Shown here: positions 25,501 to 37,800 of the stretch, piece by piece | How positions within the stretch are numbered: the stretch's first letter is position 1 | Layout of the letters: the number at the start of each line of letters is the position of its first letter | Assembly (NCBI GenBank): GCA_014706295.1 | Contig: JACSVZ010000006.1 | Span: forward strand, 28,743,629-28,807,628 | DNA from: Lycocorax pyrrhopterus obiensis | Taxonomy: Eukaryota; Chordata; Aves; Passeriformes; Paradisaeidae | Direction of reading: 5' to 3' | DNA: 64,000 nt | Notes under the pieces: generated by a model | The model's database searches: none | What the model saw: the letters and a program-made list of their open reading frames with translations, nothing else | Told to the model about the DNA's origin: nothing | Made by a program: the position numbers and the translations under genes

Positions 25501-26371
25501 AATGAGGAGATTTCTGCCTGGTCACTGCCTGCAGTGTCAGCTGCAAGACATGCCAGTGACACTCACAACCTATCTCCTCACTTATACATGATAATACACT
25601 CCGTTAGCTCGTGGAGTAGGACACAGACCGATGTGTTCATCTGTTCACAAAGTATGTCCTAACAGCTTGAGGCTTGTTAGATTTGAACCGAACAGTAGGA
25701 GGGGAAATTAGTATGTTCAACTCTAGTTTTTGCTCCAACATGAGCTGACTAATGCTCACTTTCCTTAAATCTGAACTGTTGTAGTTTAACAGTAATGTGA
25801 GGAATTTTTATTTTTCATACTTTTTTTAATGTTACTAAAACTAAGACTAACTAGACTAACCTATTTCAACAGAGTCATTGCATTTGTTTTCATAATCAGA
25901 AAACATTATATAGAGGTGGACTGTACTGGAGATATTAAGCTTAAACACAAAATCAATTAGGTAAAATCTTTGCCTAAATTTCACTGGCACAAATACAGAA
26001 TATCTGTTCATGATTCTAATAAGTTGTGTCACTGTTACTGGTAATTCAGGACATCAGAATTTTATGGACCCTTGTCACACATAAGCCAAAATATGCTTGA
26101 TAACATCAAGTCTCACGTCTTCCAAGTCAATCACAATCAGATAATTTCTGCTTCTAAAAAACTAGAGAAATATCTTCTCACTCTTTGTGTAAATCTAGTA
26201 AAGGAGGCATATAATAGTTGCACACTAATTACTGGTTACATTTTAACTATCAGGATTACTTTAGAAGAACTTCTGTGTATACTAAATCTCATGCAAAATA
26301 ATTCTAAATTGAAGCATTCCTCTCGGTAGCCAAACATACATTTTTGGACATATTGCCATGCCCAGGCAGAT
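22527..26371. other. Unique sequence, no supported gene
   Basis: Contains overlapping open frames on the two strands at 25110-25662 (150 and 129 codons). The two-sided openness reflects low stop density, and neither frame shows a domain I can name. Poly-T and poly-A runs occur near 24925-24940. No repeat family was seen. Confidence 0.45.
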
Positions 26372-27080
26372 TGTATGTATCAGGTTTGCATGCCAAGGCT
26401 TTGGTAGCAGGCAGGCTACAGGGTTGGTTTCTGTGAGAAGCTGCTGGAAGCTTCCCCATGTCTGACAGAGCCAATGGCAGCCGGAGCCAAGACAGACCCA
26501 CCACTGGGCAAGGTTGAGCCCATCAGTGACAGTAGTAACACCTCTGGGATAATGCATTTAAGAAAGCAGGAAAGAAATGGTCAGAAAACCCAAGGTTTGT
26601 GCAGAAGGAGTGGGAGGAGATGATGCTTCAGGTGCCAGAACATAGATTGTTCTGGCAGGAATTCACTGAGGGATCCCATTCTAGAGCAGGAGGAGAGTGC
26701 AAGGAGTCCTAGCCCTGAGGAGGAAGAAGCTGTGGAGACAATGTTTGACGAACTGACCACAGCGCCCATTCCCAATTCCCCTATGCCTCTGAGGGTGGGT
26801 AGAGGGGCAGAAGGTAGAGAAAATAAGGAGTGAAGTTGATTCAGGGAAGAAGAGAGGAAGGGTGAAAGGTGTTTTAAGGTTTAATTTTCATTTTCTTATT
26901 AAGCTACTCTGATTTGGCAGGTAAGAAGTCAAGTTTTGCAACTAGGGCCTGTTTTGCCTATGACGGTAATTGCTGAATGACCTCCCTGTCCTTATCTTGA
27001 TCCTTAAGCTTCTCATCACTTTTTGCTCCCCGTGTCCAGCTGAGGAGTGGAGTAGCTTGAAAACAACCCGCTACACCACA
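26372..27080 (+). mobile_element. Degraded avian endogenous-retrovirus LTR (ERVL-like)
   Basis: The plus strand shows a series of words I associate with a common avian LTR: GCCAAGGCTTTGGTAGCAGG, AGAAGCTGCTGGAAGCTTCC, a block about AGACAGACCCACCACTGGGC, GAGGAGGAAGAAGC, GAACTGACCACAGC, then TGACGGTAATTGCTGAATGA, CCTCCCTGTCCTTATCTTGA and GTCCAGCTGAGGAG, ending about ACACCACA. An LTR carries promoter and polyadenylation signals for its parent provirus. The order of blocks, with the gacggtaattg block near the end, puts it on the plus strand. Internal segments are missing compared with the family as I remember it, the AATAAA region is mutated, and no clean target duplication is seen. No internal viral genes flank it, so it is a solo LTR or a remnant. 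The start could be 26372 or 26376. Confidence 0.75.
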
Positions 27081-30000
27081 GAAAAGTAGTATTAGGTGAG
27101 GCTCCTACAAAGACAGATCTTCTCCTACAGTGTCTCCAGGCTGCTGTTGGAGTGAAGTCATACACTTGGAATTATAGTTTAGATAATCTAGGCCCTTGGA
27201 AACCAGATTTATACTTCTCTCGAAGAGTATAAAGAATTTTCAGACTTTGTGATCTAGATGAGTTTTGATTAATCAACAGGAAATTCTCAAGTTCTGCCTT
27301 TCACTTCATTGAGCAGATAATTAATTACTTCCTCTGAGATTTATTTGAGGGCTATCTTCACATGCTAAGAGCATTCCCTATGCCCTGGGGTTAATCCAAG
27401 ACTACAGTTCAAGATTTTCACCTTTCTGTTGAGGATGGTGTTATGCCAGCCTGTGAAGGGTAACTTGAACAGGTTGGGTAAAACATTTGACTGCAACTAA
27501 CTTTAGCACACAAAAGTGAACCTTTCCTGGCAGTGACAGTGGCTGTGAAGACTGGAAGCAGCCAATGCTGGGATAGACTTGGGGTAACTGGGTTTAGCAT
27601 TACATAGGTTTGGAAATAGTTTAAGATTTCTGCTCCTCCTACTGTACAGCAAAGTAGAAAAGGGATCCCACAGTGTTGGGCATTTTGGATCTCACATTGC
27701 CATTGCATACTGCAGGGATGTTTGGCAATTGGTTTCAAACAGTGAGAAAAATTATTTTTTCTCAGTGATTACAGCTATGACTCTGCAAGGGGCCAAGCAT
27801 GTGACAGGTTCCCTGGTGCTTCGAATATCATTGTCCAAAAAGCTTTAGGTCTTTATAATACATGTCGTAGCCTGTCTTCATTAGCTGCTGGCAGACTCTT
27901 GGGTGAGGTTCTTGCAGTGTCATTGTACTGCAGTGCTTTCGTAAATGTTACATTGTATTGAATAATAGATGATTTTATGTATAGTTTATTCATTCTGGTA
28001 AAAGGAAAGGAGGTTTGGGCTGTTTTGCAATGCCTTAGAGGAATGTTGTTCAGTAGACTCAACATTTTTTTATTATTTTTTTTCTTATGCAGGGAATAAT
28101 ATCCCCATGAATGACAGACAGCTGAGAGCATGCCTTTTCCTTTTGTTTAAATGTATTTCACCAGGCAGGGATGTGTACTTTCTGTTTTCAAATCAGTTAC
28201 ACCTAAATTCTTACATTTAGGCACTCACAGTTTATGTTAACCATCTTAATAAAGTTTTAGCACAAACCCAACCTCCTCTAACTCCTCCAAACTGACTTAA
28301 AGAAGAAACAAGGCCCGACTCCCAGCAGGTGGCACCCAACTCTAAAATATGTCGAAATTAACCCACTTCAGTACACAGATAAAAAGATCTAGTGCACAGA
28401 TGATGCAAAAATAAGCAAGCTGTGAGTTGAGGCAATTTCACATGATTATTGTTGTTCCTTTATGTTCTGAATCTTATAACGTTTACAATTTCTTCATAAA
28501 AGAAATGCCAGCTTCCCTTGGTTTTAGGTGACAAAATTGCACTTCTTTAACCTATGGCACTTTAATATTTTTGTATTATCAGAAGAGCTGTAATCTCTGA
28601 TAACTGTTATCTCCCCTGAGAAGTGCTTATAAGTTCAAAATAATATTTCCCAATTTGCAATTGATCATGTAGATCAGATACAAATATACATACTTCTTGC
28701 TTTTCCAAAGCCCTAAAACAATTGAAAAATACTAAAATAATTAAAAAACATTATTTTAAAAATATCTCTGAAAGCAATCTGTATATAAGAACTTTTAAAA
28801 AGTTGTTCTAAGACGTGCAAATATTCTTACACAGACATAGAATTAGCGCTAGTAGCAGTTCTAGTCTAAGGGAAGATGTTTCTCGCAGTACAACCTATAG
28901 TAAGATGACTAATATCTCTTTGGCTGTTACTGTAAAAAAAAAAATCGGTGGCATTATCTTATAGTGATGACATATACTGATGATTCAGTAAATTATTCAG
29001 TATTCATACATAAACAAATTATTCATAGTATTCAATTATTCATATACAAATAAAATAGGTCTTCAGTTCTGTAGTTAGACAACCAATGCCAAAAAATATG
29101 CATTTGGTGAATACATTAATAGCCAAAAGTTCTTTTTTTGGTGGCCAAGATACAGCCACTCTGTCATCTAAAGGCTGAAATTGGCCCTCACACGTGATGC
29201 TGATTGCCCCGTTAAGCCTACCAGTTAAATGGCTGCTGTCAAGGGCAAGAGAATATATTCCCTGAAATTGTGCAGGAGCATATTTTCCAGCCTACTCTGG
29301 AAATAATGCTTCCTGGTCTGGTCAAAAAGTCTCTTTCAATCTACACTACTTCTTGTCCTTGTCCATGCTGCATCTTCAGCCTGCTGGGCAGGGCGCTGGC
29401 ATTCAGTGATAGACTGAGGCAAAAAATAGCTTATAATAACAGCCAGTTATGCAAGAGTGTGATTTGGGTATACTTGGTGAGTAAAAAAACCCATATGCTT
29501 GAGCAGGCTCTGACTGCAAAATTCTAATTGATTTCTTTAGGAGACTCACTGTTTGCCCTCCACATACAGTGGTGTTGGTATATCAGGGTGTGAATGCCAC
29601 TGCTTCGCTGGCAGAGTGTGTTGTATTTAGTGCTTGTTGTCACTCCCTGAAGCTGTAAATTCCATGCAGCTTCCCCAGTGCATATTCATACTCAAATCTT
29701 TACTCCCATTTTACTTCTTCAAACACATTATTATTTGATCCAAAATTGAATCACTTTCCTTCTTCACAACAGTTTCAAGAGTGGAACATGCTAGTGCTAG
29801 CTTTGCAAGCAGAATTAAATCTAGTTGCTAGATTTAATATAATTAATCTAATTTAACCCAGAATTAAACATGACTAAAGGAAGTTGCTGAAAGACACTTG
29901 TGTTTGTGGTTCTCCAATTTGTTTAGTGTGAATGACTACAGCTCTGGGCATTGGAGCCTATGAGGGCAACTCAGGTCGGGCATGTAAACAATCAGAATTT

Positions 30001-32839
30001 TGTGTTTTGAAAGGAAAGTTGGTTAGCTGTTTATCTTTTAGAATGAAATGGTTTTATTAAGACTTAAAGACTTTTGGTCACTGCAGTTTTGGTGAATCTT
30101 TGTGCTTACATTATCAACGACATACAAGTCTGACTTCTTCAGAAGGTGCTTTTGTAGATGGGGAAGGTTTACTTGATCTCAGAAAGAAATGTATGCCACA
30201 ACAATTTCAATCTGCTTTGCTCAATTTTGCATACTACTCCCTGACTTTGAATACTCCTACTTAAAATGTCGCAAGATCTTAAGGCAACACAGCAAGAGCA
30301 ACACATAAAGGCAAAGGAAAAGGAGTGTGAACTCTGTCCTCTCCTGATAAGTCACCAGGCTTTCTTACATGAATACTTTAAGATGGCACAGATGACTTAA
30401 AAGAATCTAAAACACACACAAAAAAAGGGTGAGGCTTGTGTTAGCAAGTAAAGATGATTTAAATATGCAAACATTTAATATTACTCTTTTACTTATTTGC
30501 TAAGAATCATTTAATAATTCCTTTCTAAATTTTTTTTTACTATCTTTTTAAATTTGGTAATAGTTGACAACTATAGATTATAAGACAAAAGTTCCTGAGC
30601 AGACTACTTCACTTGGGTAGTTGTAAAAATGGAAGAATCTAGCTTCACCTTTGAGACAAATGTCTTTAAAAAATTTTCTCCTGATCTTCAAGTAATTTAG
30701 TATCCTACTATTTATCAGCTTTACATCTCACCTTTAAAATTGAGAAGTACCAAAATATTTTGATGCTCTTCAACTAATTGAAATAATTCAAAGTCCCATG
30801 AGCTCGATTAATGAGCTTGCCTTTCGGTACCTGTGAAGCTTCACGGTGTGCAATTTTCTGAAATACAGTTGAATCAGGTTTTATTTTTTCCCTCGTCTCT
30901 GAAATTTTTTCTCATTTGTAAAAAGACCCAAAACATCTTCTCCAGTTCCCAATTATATTATGTGACAATCACTATTTTCCCATTATCTTTTATTAAGGAC
31001 ACATTAACTCATCCAGGGCAGTCCAGTACAGACAATAGTGAGCTAATGCTGATAAAGCTCGTGTGTATCCAAAGTCCTGTCTGTGCATTGCACAATGAAT
31101 AAAACACTACCCTAGATTTTAAAATCACAATGACTGCATCAGCACAGGGCCATTGGTTAACCCTCTCAACTGGCCTTAAACGAGATGTTGGGATCTATTA
31201 GTGAGATGGTTGGTGTAAGCTGTGGGGACTTGATTTCATTTTGCAGAGTAGCCAGGGGTTTATATTTGGTAGAGGCCCTTGTTTCTCAGTGACAAGTAAG
31301 TTATAAATATTATTAATGAATGCTATTGAATTTTGAATGTGTATTTCATGCTGGCATTTTTCAAAATTCATGATTTTTGTTACAATCTTTTGAAATGCAT
31401 TTCGGGTTTTTTTCAAATGGGAAAGGACTTCAGCTGCAGAATTATTGGAAACGGTTATTGTAATACCATAATAGAAGGGCTAACTTCTGTGTATCATTTA
31501 CATAAATATTTTTATTTTGTTAACTGAAGTGTTGCCAAGGTAACATATAGACTTGGTCCATAGCAAATCCTTGCACTTCTTTCTTTAGAAAATCATGTTG
31601 CTCTTGCTAGTTTTGTTCCTAGATTTCCTGATTGGAGGACTTGCTTGGTTTTACAAAAGGATTGAGATGAAAGCAGAAAGAGGTCTGATTATTTAAAAAT
31701 CCCTGGTGAAAATTACTTTCCTCTGCTTTTCTAATTGTATTTGTTCTATATTTCTATGACTAGAATGACCACAAGAAATTTTTTTAAACTTATCTGAATC
31801 ATTTTGTTGCAAATGCTATCTTAATTCTTCCCATCTCTTCCATCCCTGCTCATGACAAAAATGAGGAAGAGTAGAAGGGAAACACATAGACAGCTTAATA
31901 ATGTGCTGGAAAATCCTCTCCAAACTACCTGGATACATTCCCAGATACAAATCTTGCAGTCTTAGTTTTTCAGTGAAATAATGTCTTCTCTAATACAGTA
32001 CATTATGGAGGACATCAGAGAACCTATTTAAATGAGAAGTCGTTATCATTAGGAACAAGTAGGGCTGAAAAAAAGTAAATAAACTAAAACTGAACTGGAA
32101 GGGAAGCTCTGCAAGTTTCAAAATATTCAAATACATATTTGAACCTCCCATGTTTTAAACTGTTCTTTTCTGCATTCACATATTCTGGCCTGAAGTGCAA
32201 TTAGAAAATAATTGCAAGCAGAAGGTGCTGTCATTGTATTCCTACCTTAACAATTACAAAATGTGATAGAGACTTTTTTTTTTTTCCCCCCATTCTGGCT
32301 CTTTTCATCAGTTCTCACCTAGCAAAACACTTAAATTCATAGTTTACAGTAAAAATGATAAAACAACAAGCAGGGATTTCTCAAGAATATCCAGTCCATA
32401 CTCATTCTTTGGTGCATGATAAACTGTGCTTACATCATCCCCACTGGACATTTATCTACCATACTTCTTATTGAAGTATACCATTGAAGAGAATCTCACA
32501 TCAGAGAAAGATGACTATTGCAGTTGGAAAACTTTCCTTAAAAATCTAAATAATTATTTAACATATGCTTTCCTTTAAGCTTTTCTCCCCCCACTTGTAA
32601 TCACCACTTAGGAGCAAGAAAAGACATAAGTCATATATTTTTTACAATATTAGAAGTCATTGGAGTAAGGGCTCTCCTTACTTTTAAAACCAGAGTCATT
32701 TGAGAGATTGCTCTTCCTGATACTGCCTTTTATCTTTGCCATTTTCACCAATTATTCACTTTGTCGGGATAATTTTGATTTCTTATTCTGTTTTCTGAAG
32801 AGCTCACAAATACTCCTAGCTTGATATCAGCATTAAATT
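27081..32839. other. Unique sequence, no supported gene
   Basis: About 5.8 kb of AT-rich DNA. A 106-codon minus-strand frame (27418-27738) and others of 85-92 codons lack recognisable motifs. Positions 28960-29045 contain several degenerate ATTCAT/TATTCA words. No repeat family was identified. Confidence 0.45.
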
Positions 32840-33345
32840 TTATAGGTGTACTATCCATTCTGTCATCCAGGTTGTTAACACTAATCTTATGAACCTGTCA
32901 TGTGGAACAGTGTCAAAACCCTTATTGATGTCAAGGTATAACAATTTCAGTGTTTCTTTTATCCACTAGGTCAGTTGCCTTGTCAGAGAAAAAAATTAGA
33001 GTACTTTGACATGATTTGTTCTTGACAGATCCACACCATCTTTTTAGCATCTCACTATTTGTTAGATACTTATCAATGAGTTAGTTTATGATCTCATGTC
33101 TTTCAAAAGTGAAAATGGGCTGGCTGGAACAGATTTGCCCAGAACATCCTCCTCTCACCCTTACTGGTCTTTAGGGAGAGCTGCAGTATTTACCTGCCCC
33201 TTCCCTTTCTTCCTGCCCTTCTAAGAGTAAAATGTCTTAAGCACAGCTGAACAGTTGTAACTAGTTTCCTCAGTAATATCAAATGAAGCCATCAGGCCTT
33301 CTGAAATTAAGACTCTCTAATTTATGTAAATATTCTCCAACCTAC
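32840..33345 (-). mobile_element. Old CR1/L3-like LINE fragment, ORF2 region
   Basis: The plus strand reads as antisense of a diverged vertebrate CR1/L3-type ORF2. It has a TCATCCAGGTTGTTAACAC block, then GTGGAACAGTGTCAAAACCC, TTGATGTCAAGGT, a TTATCCACTAGGTCAGTTGC block, GACATGATTTGTTCTTGACA, and finally ATCAGGCCTTCTGA and a TAAATATTCTCCAACCT block. This is the reverse-transcriptase section (the KAFDxV region, palm and onward). Divergence and many frame breaks suggest it is much older than the CR1 pieces at 22, 44 and 49 kb. The exact family cannot be set by eye. Confidence 0.72.
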
Positions 33346-34590
33346 TGTTTCCTTTTTTTTTTTTTTTGATCAACACCCCTGTTTTGAACCATCCTGCTTT
33401 GAAAATCAAACCATTCCTTGCACCAAATAATTATTTTTTTTTTTATTGTCGGTTCAAAGAAGATTAAGAAATTTGGACAAGTAGAAAAAAAAACCTACAG
33501 AAAAGAACAACAATGAATGAATGAATTAATGAAAAAAAATATTTTGGGCAATACTACCCCAGTCTTCAAATTTTGTTCATAAAGCATGTACATGTGTTTT
33601 ACTTCTGACTTCCAGTAAGGATTTTTGAAGTGGTTTCACGGTACTATACCTAATAAAAACCATGTTTTTATATTAGAAAGCAACATGATACTGCTGTGAT
33701 TTAGTTCTACACTGGAGCAGGGGGATTATTTACCTTTTCTGAGTGACCTTTATTTATCTGCCAATTTACAGCTGTGTGGTTGTAATAATCCCCACCAGAG
33801 TTTTCCTCTGTGAAAGTTGTTATCCATACTGGAACACAGACTTAATAGTGCCTTCAGAGAATAGGTACTCAAAATATCTCCTGTTCACTTTGTCAGAGTG
33901 GTGTATGACTTTGACTTGCAATGTATTCTGAGGTAGTCCACAATTACTCATTTGTGAAGTCATAGATGGACAATTTATACTTCTTTCCCTTCTCTTTCTA
34001 CATTTGGTGTTACAACCAAGAGGTGTATGGTGCGGGTCCTACGGGCTCCTGCTCACTCCATTTATCATGGGGTTTTGCCCTGATTCTTCCCATTTTTCAT
34101 AGAGTTTCCTTGGTGGCTGCCTCTCTAACAAAGATTAGCTGTGTGGCATCATGAATGGCTTTGAAATTTTCTGAAAAAGCACCTCCAGAAGAAAGTCCAG
34201 TGCAGAAGTATGAAAAGATTTCCTTTTGCCATAATAGTCTCTGTAGTCTGTAGGGTTAAACATCACAGATCGGTTCTGCAATGTCTAGAGAGCTTCAGGG
34301 CATCAGAATGATATTTATAATGAACAAAGTACTGCCCTAAATAATTCAAAGAGACAATAAAGTGATAGCATCTTACTACTCTGCTTTTGCAAACACTACA
34401 GCCTGGGTTTTGTCCTGGGGTTACCCAGCTCAGTTACTGAAACACAAATCACTTGATTTTGAAGATTTGCAGATTTAAAATAAAGAAAACAAAAATAGAG
34501 ATAAAAATTTACTGGACAATGAGAAGAACGTTAAACCAAAGTTTTGAGAATGGAAAACACAGTGTAACTTAAAGGAAAATATTAAAACAC
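33346..34590. other. Unique sequence with short simple repeats
   Basis: Contains T runs (33352-33368, 33436-33445) and an AATG run (about 33511-33533). No gene was recognised. Confidence 0.5.
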
Positions 34591-34854
34591 TGTGCTGGTT
34601 TTGGCCAAGGTAGAGCTAATTTTTTTCACGATGGCTAGTATGAGGCTGTGTTTTGCATTTATGCTGAACATAGTGATGGTAATATAGAGACATTTTGGTT
34701 ATTGCTGAGCAGGGCTTACACAGAGCCAATGCTTTTTCTACCTTATGCACTGCCACACTGTCGAGGAGGCTGGGGGAGCATGGGACAGCCAGGACAGGTG
34801 ACCCCAACGGACCAGCTGAAAGGGATATTCCAGGCCATATGGCAACAAGCTCAG

Positions 34855-34862
34855 TTTATAAA
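34855..34862 (+). promoter_or_regulatory. TATA box of the 34.6 kb LTR
   Basis: TTTATAAA lies about 265 bases into the LTR, the expected U3 position upstream of the transcription start. Whether the LTR is still active cannot be told from sequence. Confidence 0.55.
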
Positions 34863-35040
34863 GCAGGGGGAAGAAGGAAGAAAGGGGTGAATGTTTGGAG
34901 CAATGGAGTTTGTGTTCCCAAGTCACTGTTATGTGTGATGGGGCTCTGCTCTGCTGGAGATGGCTGAACACCTGCCTGCCCATGGGAAACAGTGAATTTC
35001 TTGTTTTGCTTTCCTTGTGTGTGTGGCTTTTGCTTTCCCT

Positions 35041-35046
35041 ATTAAA
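35041..35046 (+). terminator. ATTAAA polyadenylation signal of the 34.6 kb LTR
   Basis: ATTAAA, a common functional variant of AATAAA, sits about 180 bases downstream of the TATA box and just before the LTR U5-like segment. Confidence 0.45.
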
Positions 35047-35175
35047 CTGCCTTTATCTCAAGCCATGGGTTTTCTGGCTTTTAACTTTCCAATTCTCTCC
35101 CTGATCCTGCTGGTGAGGGAGTGAACAAGAGGCTGTGTGGGGTTTGGTTAACGGCCAGGGTTAAACCACAGCACA

Positions 35176-37439
35176 CTTACACAAAAATTTAAGGCATTGC
35201 AAAAAATATAATTTAAAAGAAACAAAGTGATTAAGAAGCACGTTGAAAGAGAAGAGATAATTGTGGGTTCCATAATGATGAGCTTAATGAATCACCTGGC
35301 TTTGGTATGGAAAAGATTAAGTTTACATTTATAATGGGAGAGAGTACTGCAGCAAATTTTGAGAGACTGGACTTAACAAAGGAACTTTGAAAATGAGAAC
35401 CCTGCAAACAAGGTGAGAGTGAAAAGCAAGCAAAAAAAAAAAAAGAAAAACTGTTGGGAACTTTTGCCCATATGAGACAGCAAACTTGTAGTGGTGAACA
35501 CGAGAAATATAGAGTGAGGGTCAAAAATAAAGGGAGCAACGCTGAGAATTAATAGCTGAATTTTGATATTCTGCTGAAAATCAAAGTAGTTGGAAAATCA
35601 TTTGACTTGACATTGATGTTCAATAGTAGATTAAGTCTATAAATTAAATATTAAAGTCTATTTTTTACTTTATATAATCAATATACAAAAATTTTACTAT
35701 ATTCTACTGTGCAAATATAAATTTGCCTAGAATATATATTATTAAGTATAAATATACACAAATAATAAATATATTAACAAATCTGTATATAAGTATGGTG
35801 AATTAGGATTTACTCTAGTTGTAACATCTGTTTCCACAAATCTTTTGCATTTTCAGAAAAAGGAACCTTAGGGACATTACAATCTTATTCCAATTTCTGT
35901 TTCTATAGCGTTTACAGTACATGTACTATCGGTGCTAAATTATTCATTTAAAGATCATGAAAAGTTTTCTGTCTGTAGAGCAATTGAACACCTTTTAACT
36001 GTTTACCTACAGAAACCTGGCAATGTGCACCCAGATGGATATTACTGTCTGTGAGAAGTTTTCATGTTCATAACATCATTTATAGAGAACTCACATTCTC
36101 CACATACATCAGAGCACCCAGGCTCTCAGGTTCTCTTTCCCAGTCAAGAGTAGTAACCATAGACACCTCCAGATGCTGCAACAGCAGATTTGTTCATTAC
36201 AACAACCAGCTGGAAACAGAAATTTTTGTCTGGGGTTGAGGGGAGAAAGGTACTTTGTAATTTGTTCTTCTGCATGTACTGAAATGCTGAAACACTCGAA
36301 TTTGTGGGATGATAGTGAAGGAACATCCAAACAGCCAATAGTTACTCCTTTGAATGGGTTTGACATCCTCAATCTGGGATCAGGACCCTTGAACTTTCCT
36401 GGAGCCCTGTGCTTGCTCTTCCCACACAGAGACTTCACTGAAAGTGCAGCTGAACTAGGGATCGTCTGGAAAGCTGAAGGGATGGGAAACAGAGGAATGA
36501 AAAGGAGGCAAAAAGGTATATGATAGAGAACAGATAACTCTTAAAACATCTGATATGGATAGGAAAATCTACTAGAAGGGACAGCACTGAGGTATAGGAG
36601 CTATGGTGAACAGGAAAAGCACATTCATTAATGTATATAAAAGTACCTACAACAGCTAAAATTCCCATGCAATTTAATTTACACATACTAAACCAAAAAC
36701 TGATTCTCAATTAGCATGTGAAACTGAGATTTTTTTTTTTCTTAGCCTTCAAGAGCTCATTCAGTATTATGCACATTGAATGAATATGAATGAGTGACTG
36801 GAGGGCAAACCTCACCTTTGCTGAATCTGTCTCATCTACAAGTCATAAAGATAATTTAGAAGTTTGCCTCTACATTGAAAATCACATAATTGCAAAACTT
36901 TTCAAAAGAATTTCCCTATGAATAGTTCAGCTTTTTTAAGCCCCTCTGTAACATCTCCAGTTTCATTGAGAAGTTATTTAGATTTCTGAAATAGAAAAAA
37001 GGCTTTGCAAGTATTAGTCTTCAGGCACCCATTTTCAGATTTTTAAATTTAAGTTGGGATAATGTGGGAGGAAATCTTAATATGGCCCAGATAGTATATG
37101 TTCCCCTCACTTAAATACTTGCTGTTCCTTTCAAATCAATAGAAACAATAACTCATTTATGTGTGTTGTGCAACTTAGCAGGGCTGGCACAGGGAGGTTA
37201 AGAGACATGATGAAGTTAACAAAACAAGTAATGGCAGAAAAACAGACGTAAATAAGGGCGCAGCCATTTCTACATGTAGCTCAAAATCACATCACCAGCA
37301 GTAGCTAGTTGTAAATAGATAAAAACGAATAAAATTAGAACTAGAATAAAAATGACATCCTTCCGTTTTATGCTATGGCTGCTTAATTTCTTACAAGTCA
37401 TCAGAGAAGAGAACATCTCAAAAGCTGGTCTTTTAAAGA
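35176..37439. other. Unique sequence with a very AT-rich patch
   Basis: Positions 35620-35810 are extremely AT-rich, with many TATATA, AATATA and TTAAAT words. Open frames on both strands at 36109-36523 (109 and 116 codons) overlap and have no recognisable motif. No repeat family was identified. Confidence 0.5.
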
Positions 37440-37800
37440 TAATTTTTACTTTTTAGCCTGGCATGGTTAGCAATGCCTTAAGTTTTGTAGGTCTCCAGAT
37501 ATCCCCTAAAACTCTTGTATTTGTGTCTTTCATACTATCTTTCATTTTAAGTTACCGCAAAGACTCTGAAATGAGATGTTACAAGCCCCTTATAGCAATT
37601 CTGCTATTTCATCCCTCAGTTCTTTTACTGTATGGATTCCATATATTCCTGGTGATTTCTAATTGTTTATTGTGTCAATAGGTTCCATAATTTGTTCTAC
37701 AGTCACTTCGATTTCCAATAAATCTTTCAGCAACTCCCTCATAGAAAAACCCCCAGGTTTTAGCATAGGAATTTTCCTAGCTTTTGCTACTATGAGCAAA
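37440..37800 (-). mobile_element. Old CR1-like LINE fragment, ORF2 region
   Basis: The plus strand reads as antisense CR1-like ORF2 between endonuclease and reverse transcriptase. The best part is 37590-37770: a TTTCATCCCTCAGTTCTTTT block, TTCCTGGTGATTTCTAATTG, a GTCAATAGGTTCCATAATTT block, CTACAGTCACTTCGATTTCC, and the CAACTCCCTCATAGAAAAAC block. These words occur in old CR1/L3-type elements of reptiles and birds. The piece is strongly diverged and frameshifted. The first 150 bases are assigned only by continuity. Confidence 0.6.

Larger units (their letters stand above)
34591..35175 (+). mobile_element. Solo LTR of an avian endogenous retrovirus, with promoter and poly-A signals
   Basis: Begins TGTGCTGGTTTTGGCCAAGG and ends ACCACAGCACA, giving TG...CA termini. 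In between are blocks known from a widespread avian LTR: the AGAGCTAATTTTTTTC word, a TAGTATGAGGCTGTGTTTTG block, AAAGGGATATTCCAGGCCAT, then a TATA box TTTATAAA (34855-34862), an ATTAAA polyadenylation signal (35041-35046), the TTATCTCAAGCCATGGGTTT block and a closing TGGTTAACGGCCAGGGTTAA. The TATA-then-poly-A order supports plus orientation. No coding remnants of gag, pol or env lie beside it. Flanking target duplication is not clean: CACTG on the left against CACTT on the right if the element is drawn two bases in from each end. Confidence 0.88.

Noticed and set aside
25110..25662. Opposed 150- and 129-codon open frames
   Set aside because: Both strands are open over the same DNA, which reflects low stop density; neither shows a motif, and no splice or promoter context supports a gene.
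25670..25700. Word resembling a tRNA B box on the minus strand
   Set aside because: No matching A box or cloverleaf arms at the right distance.
26282..26775. Several minus-strand open frames
   Set aside because: They lie antisense within or across the 26.4 kb LTR and are explained by it.
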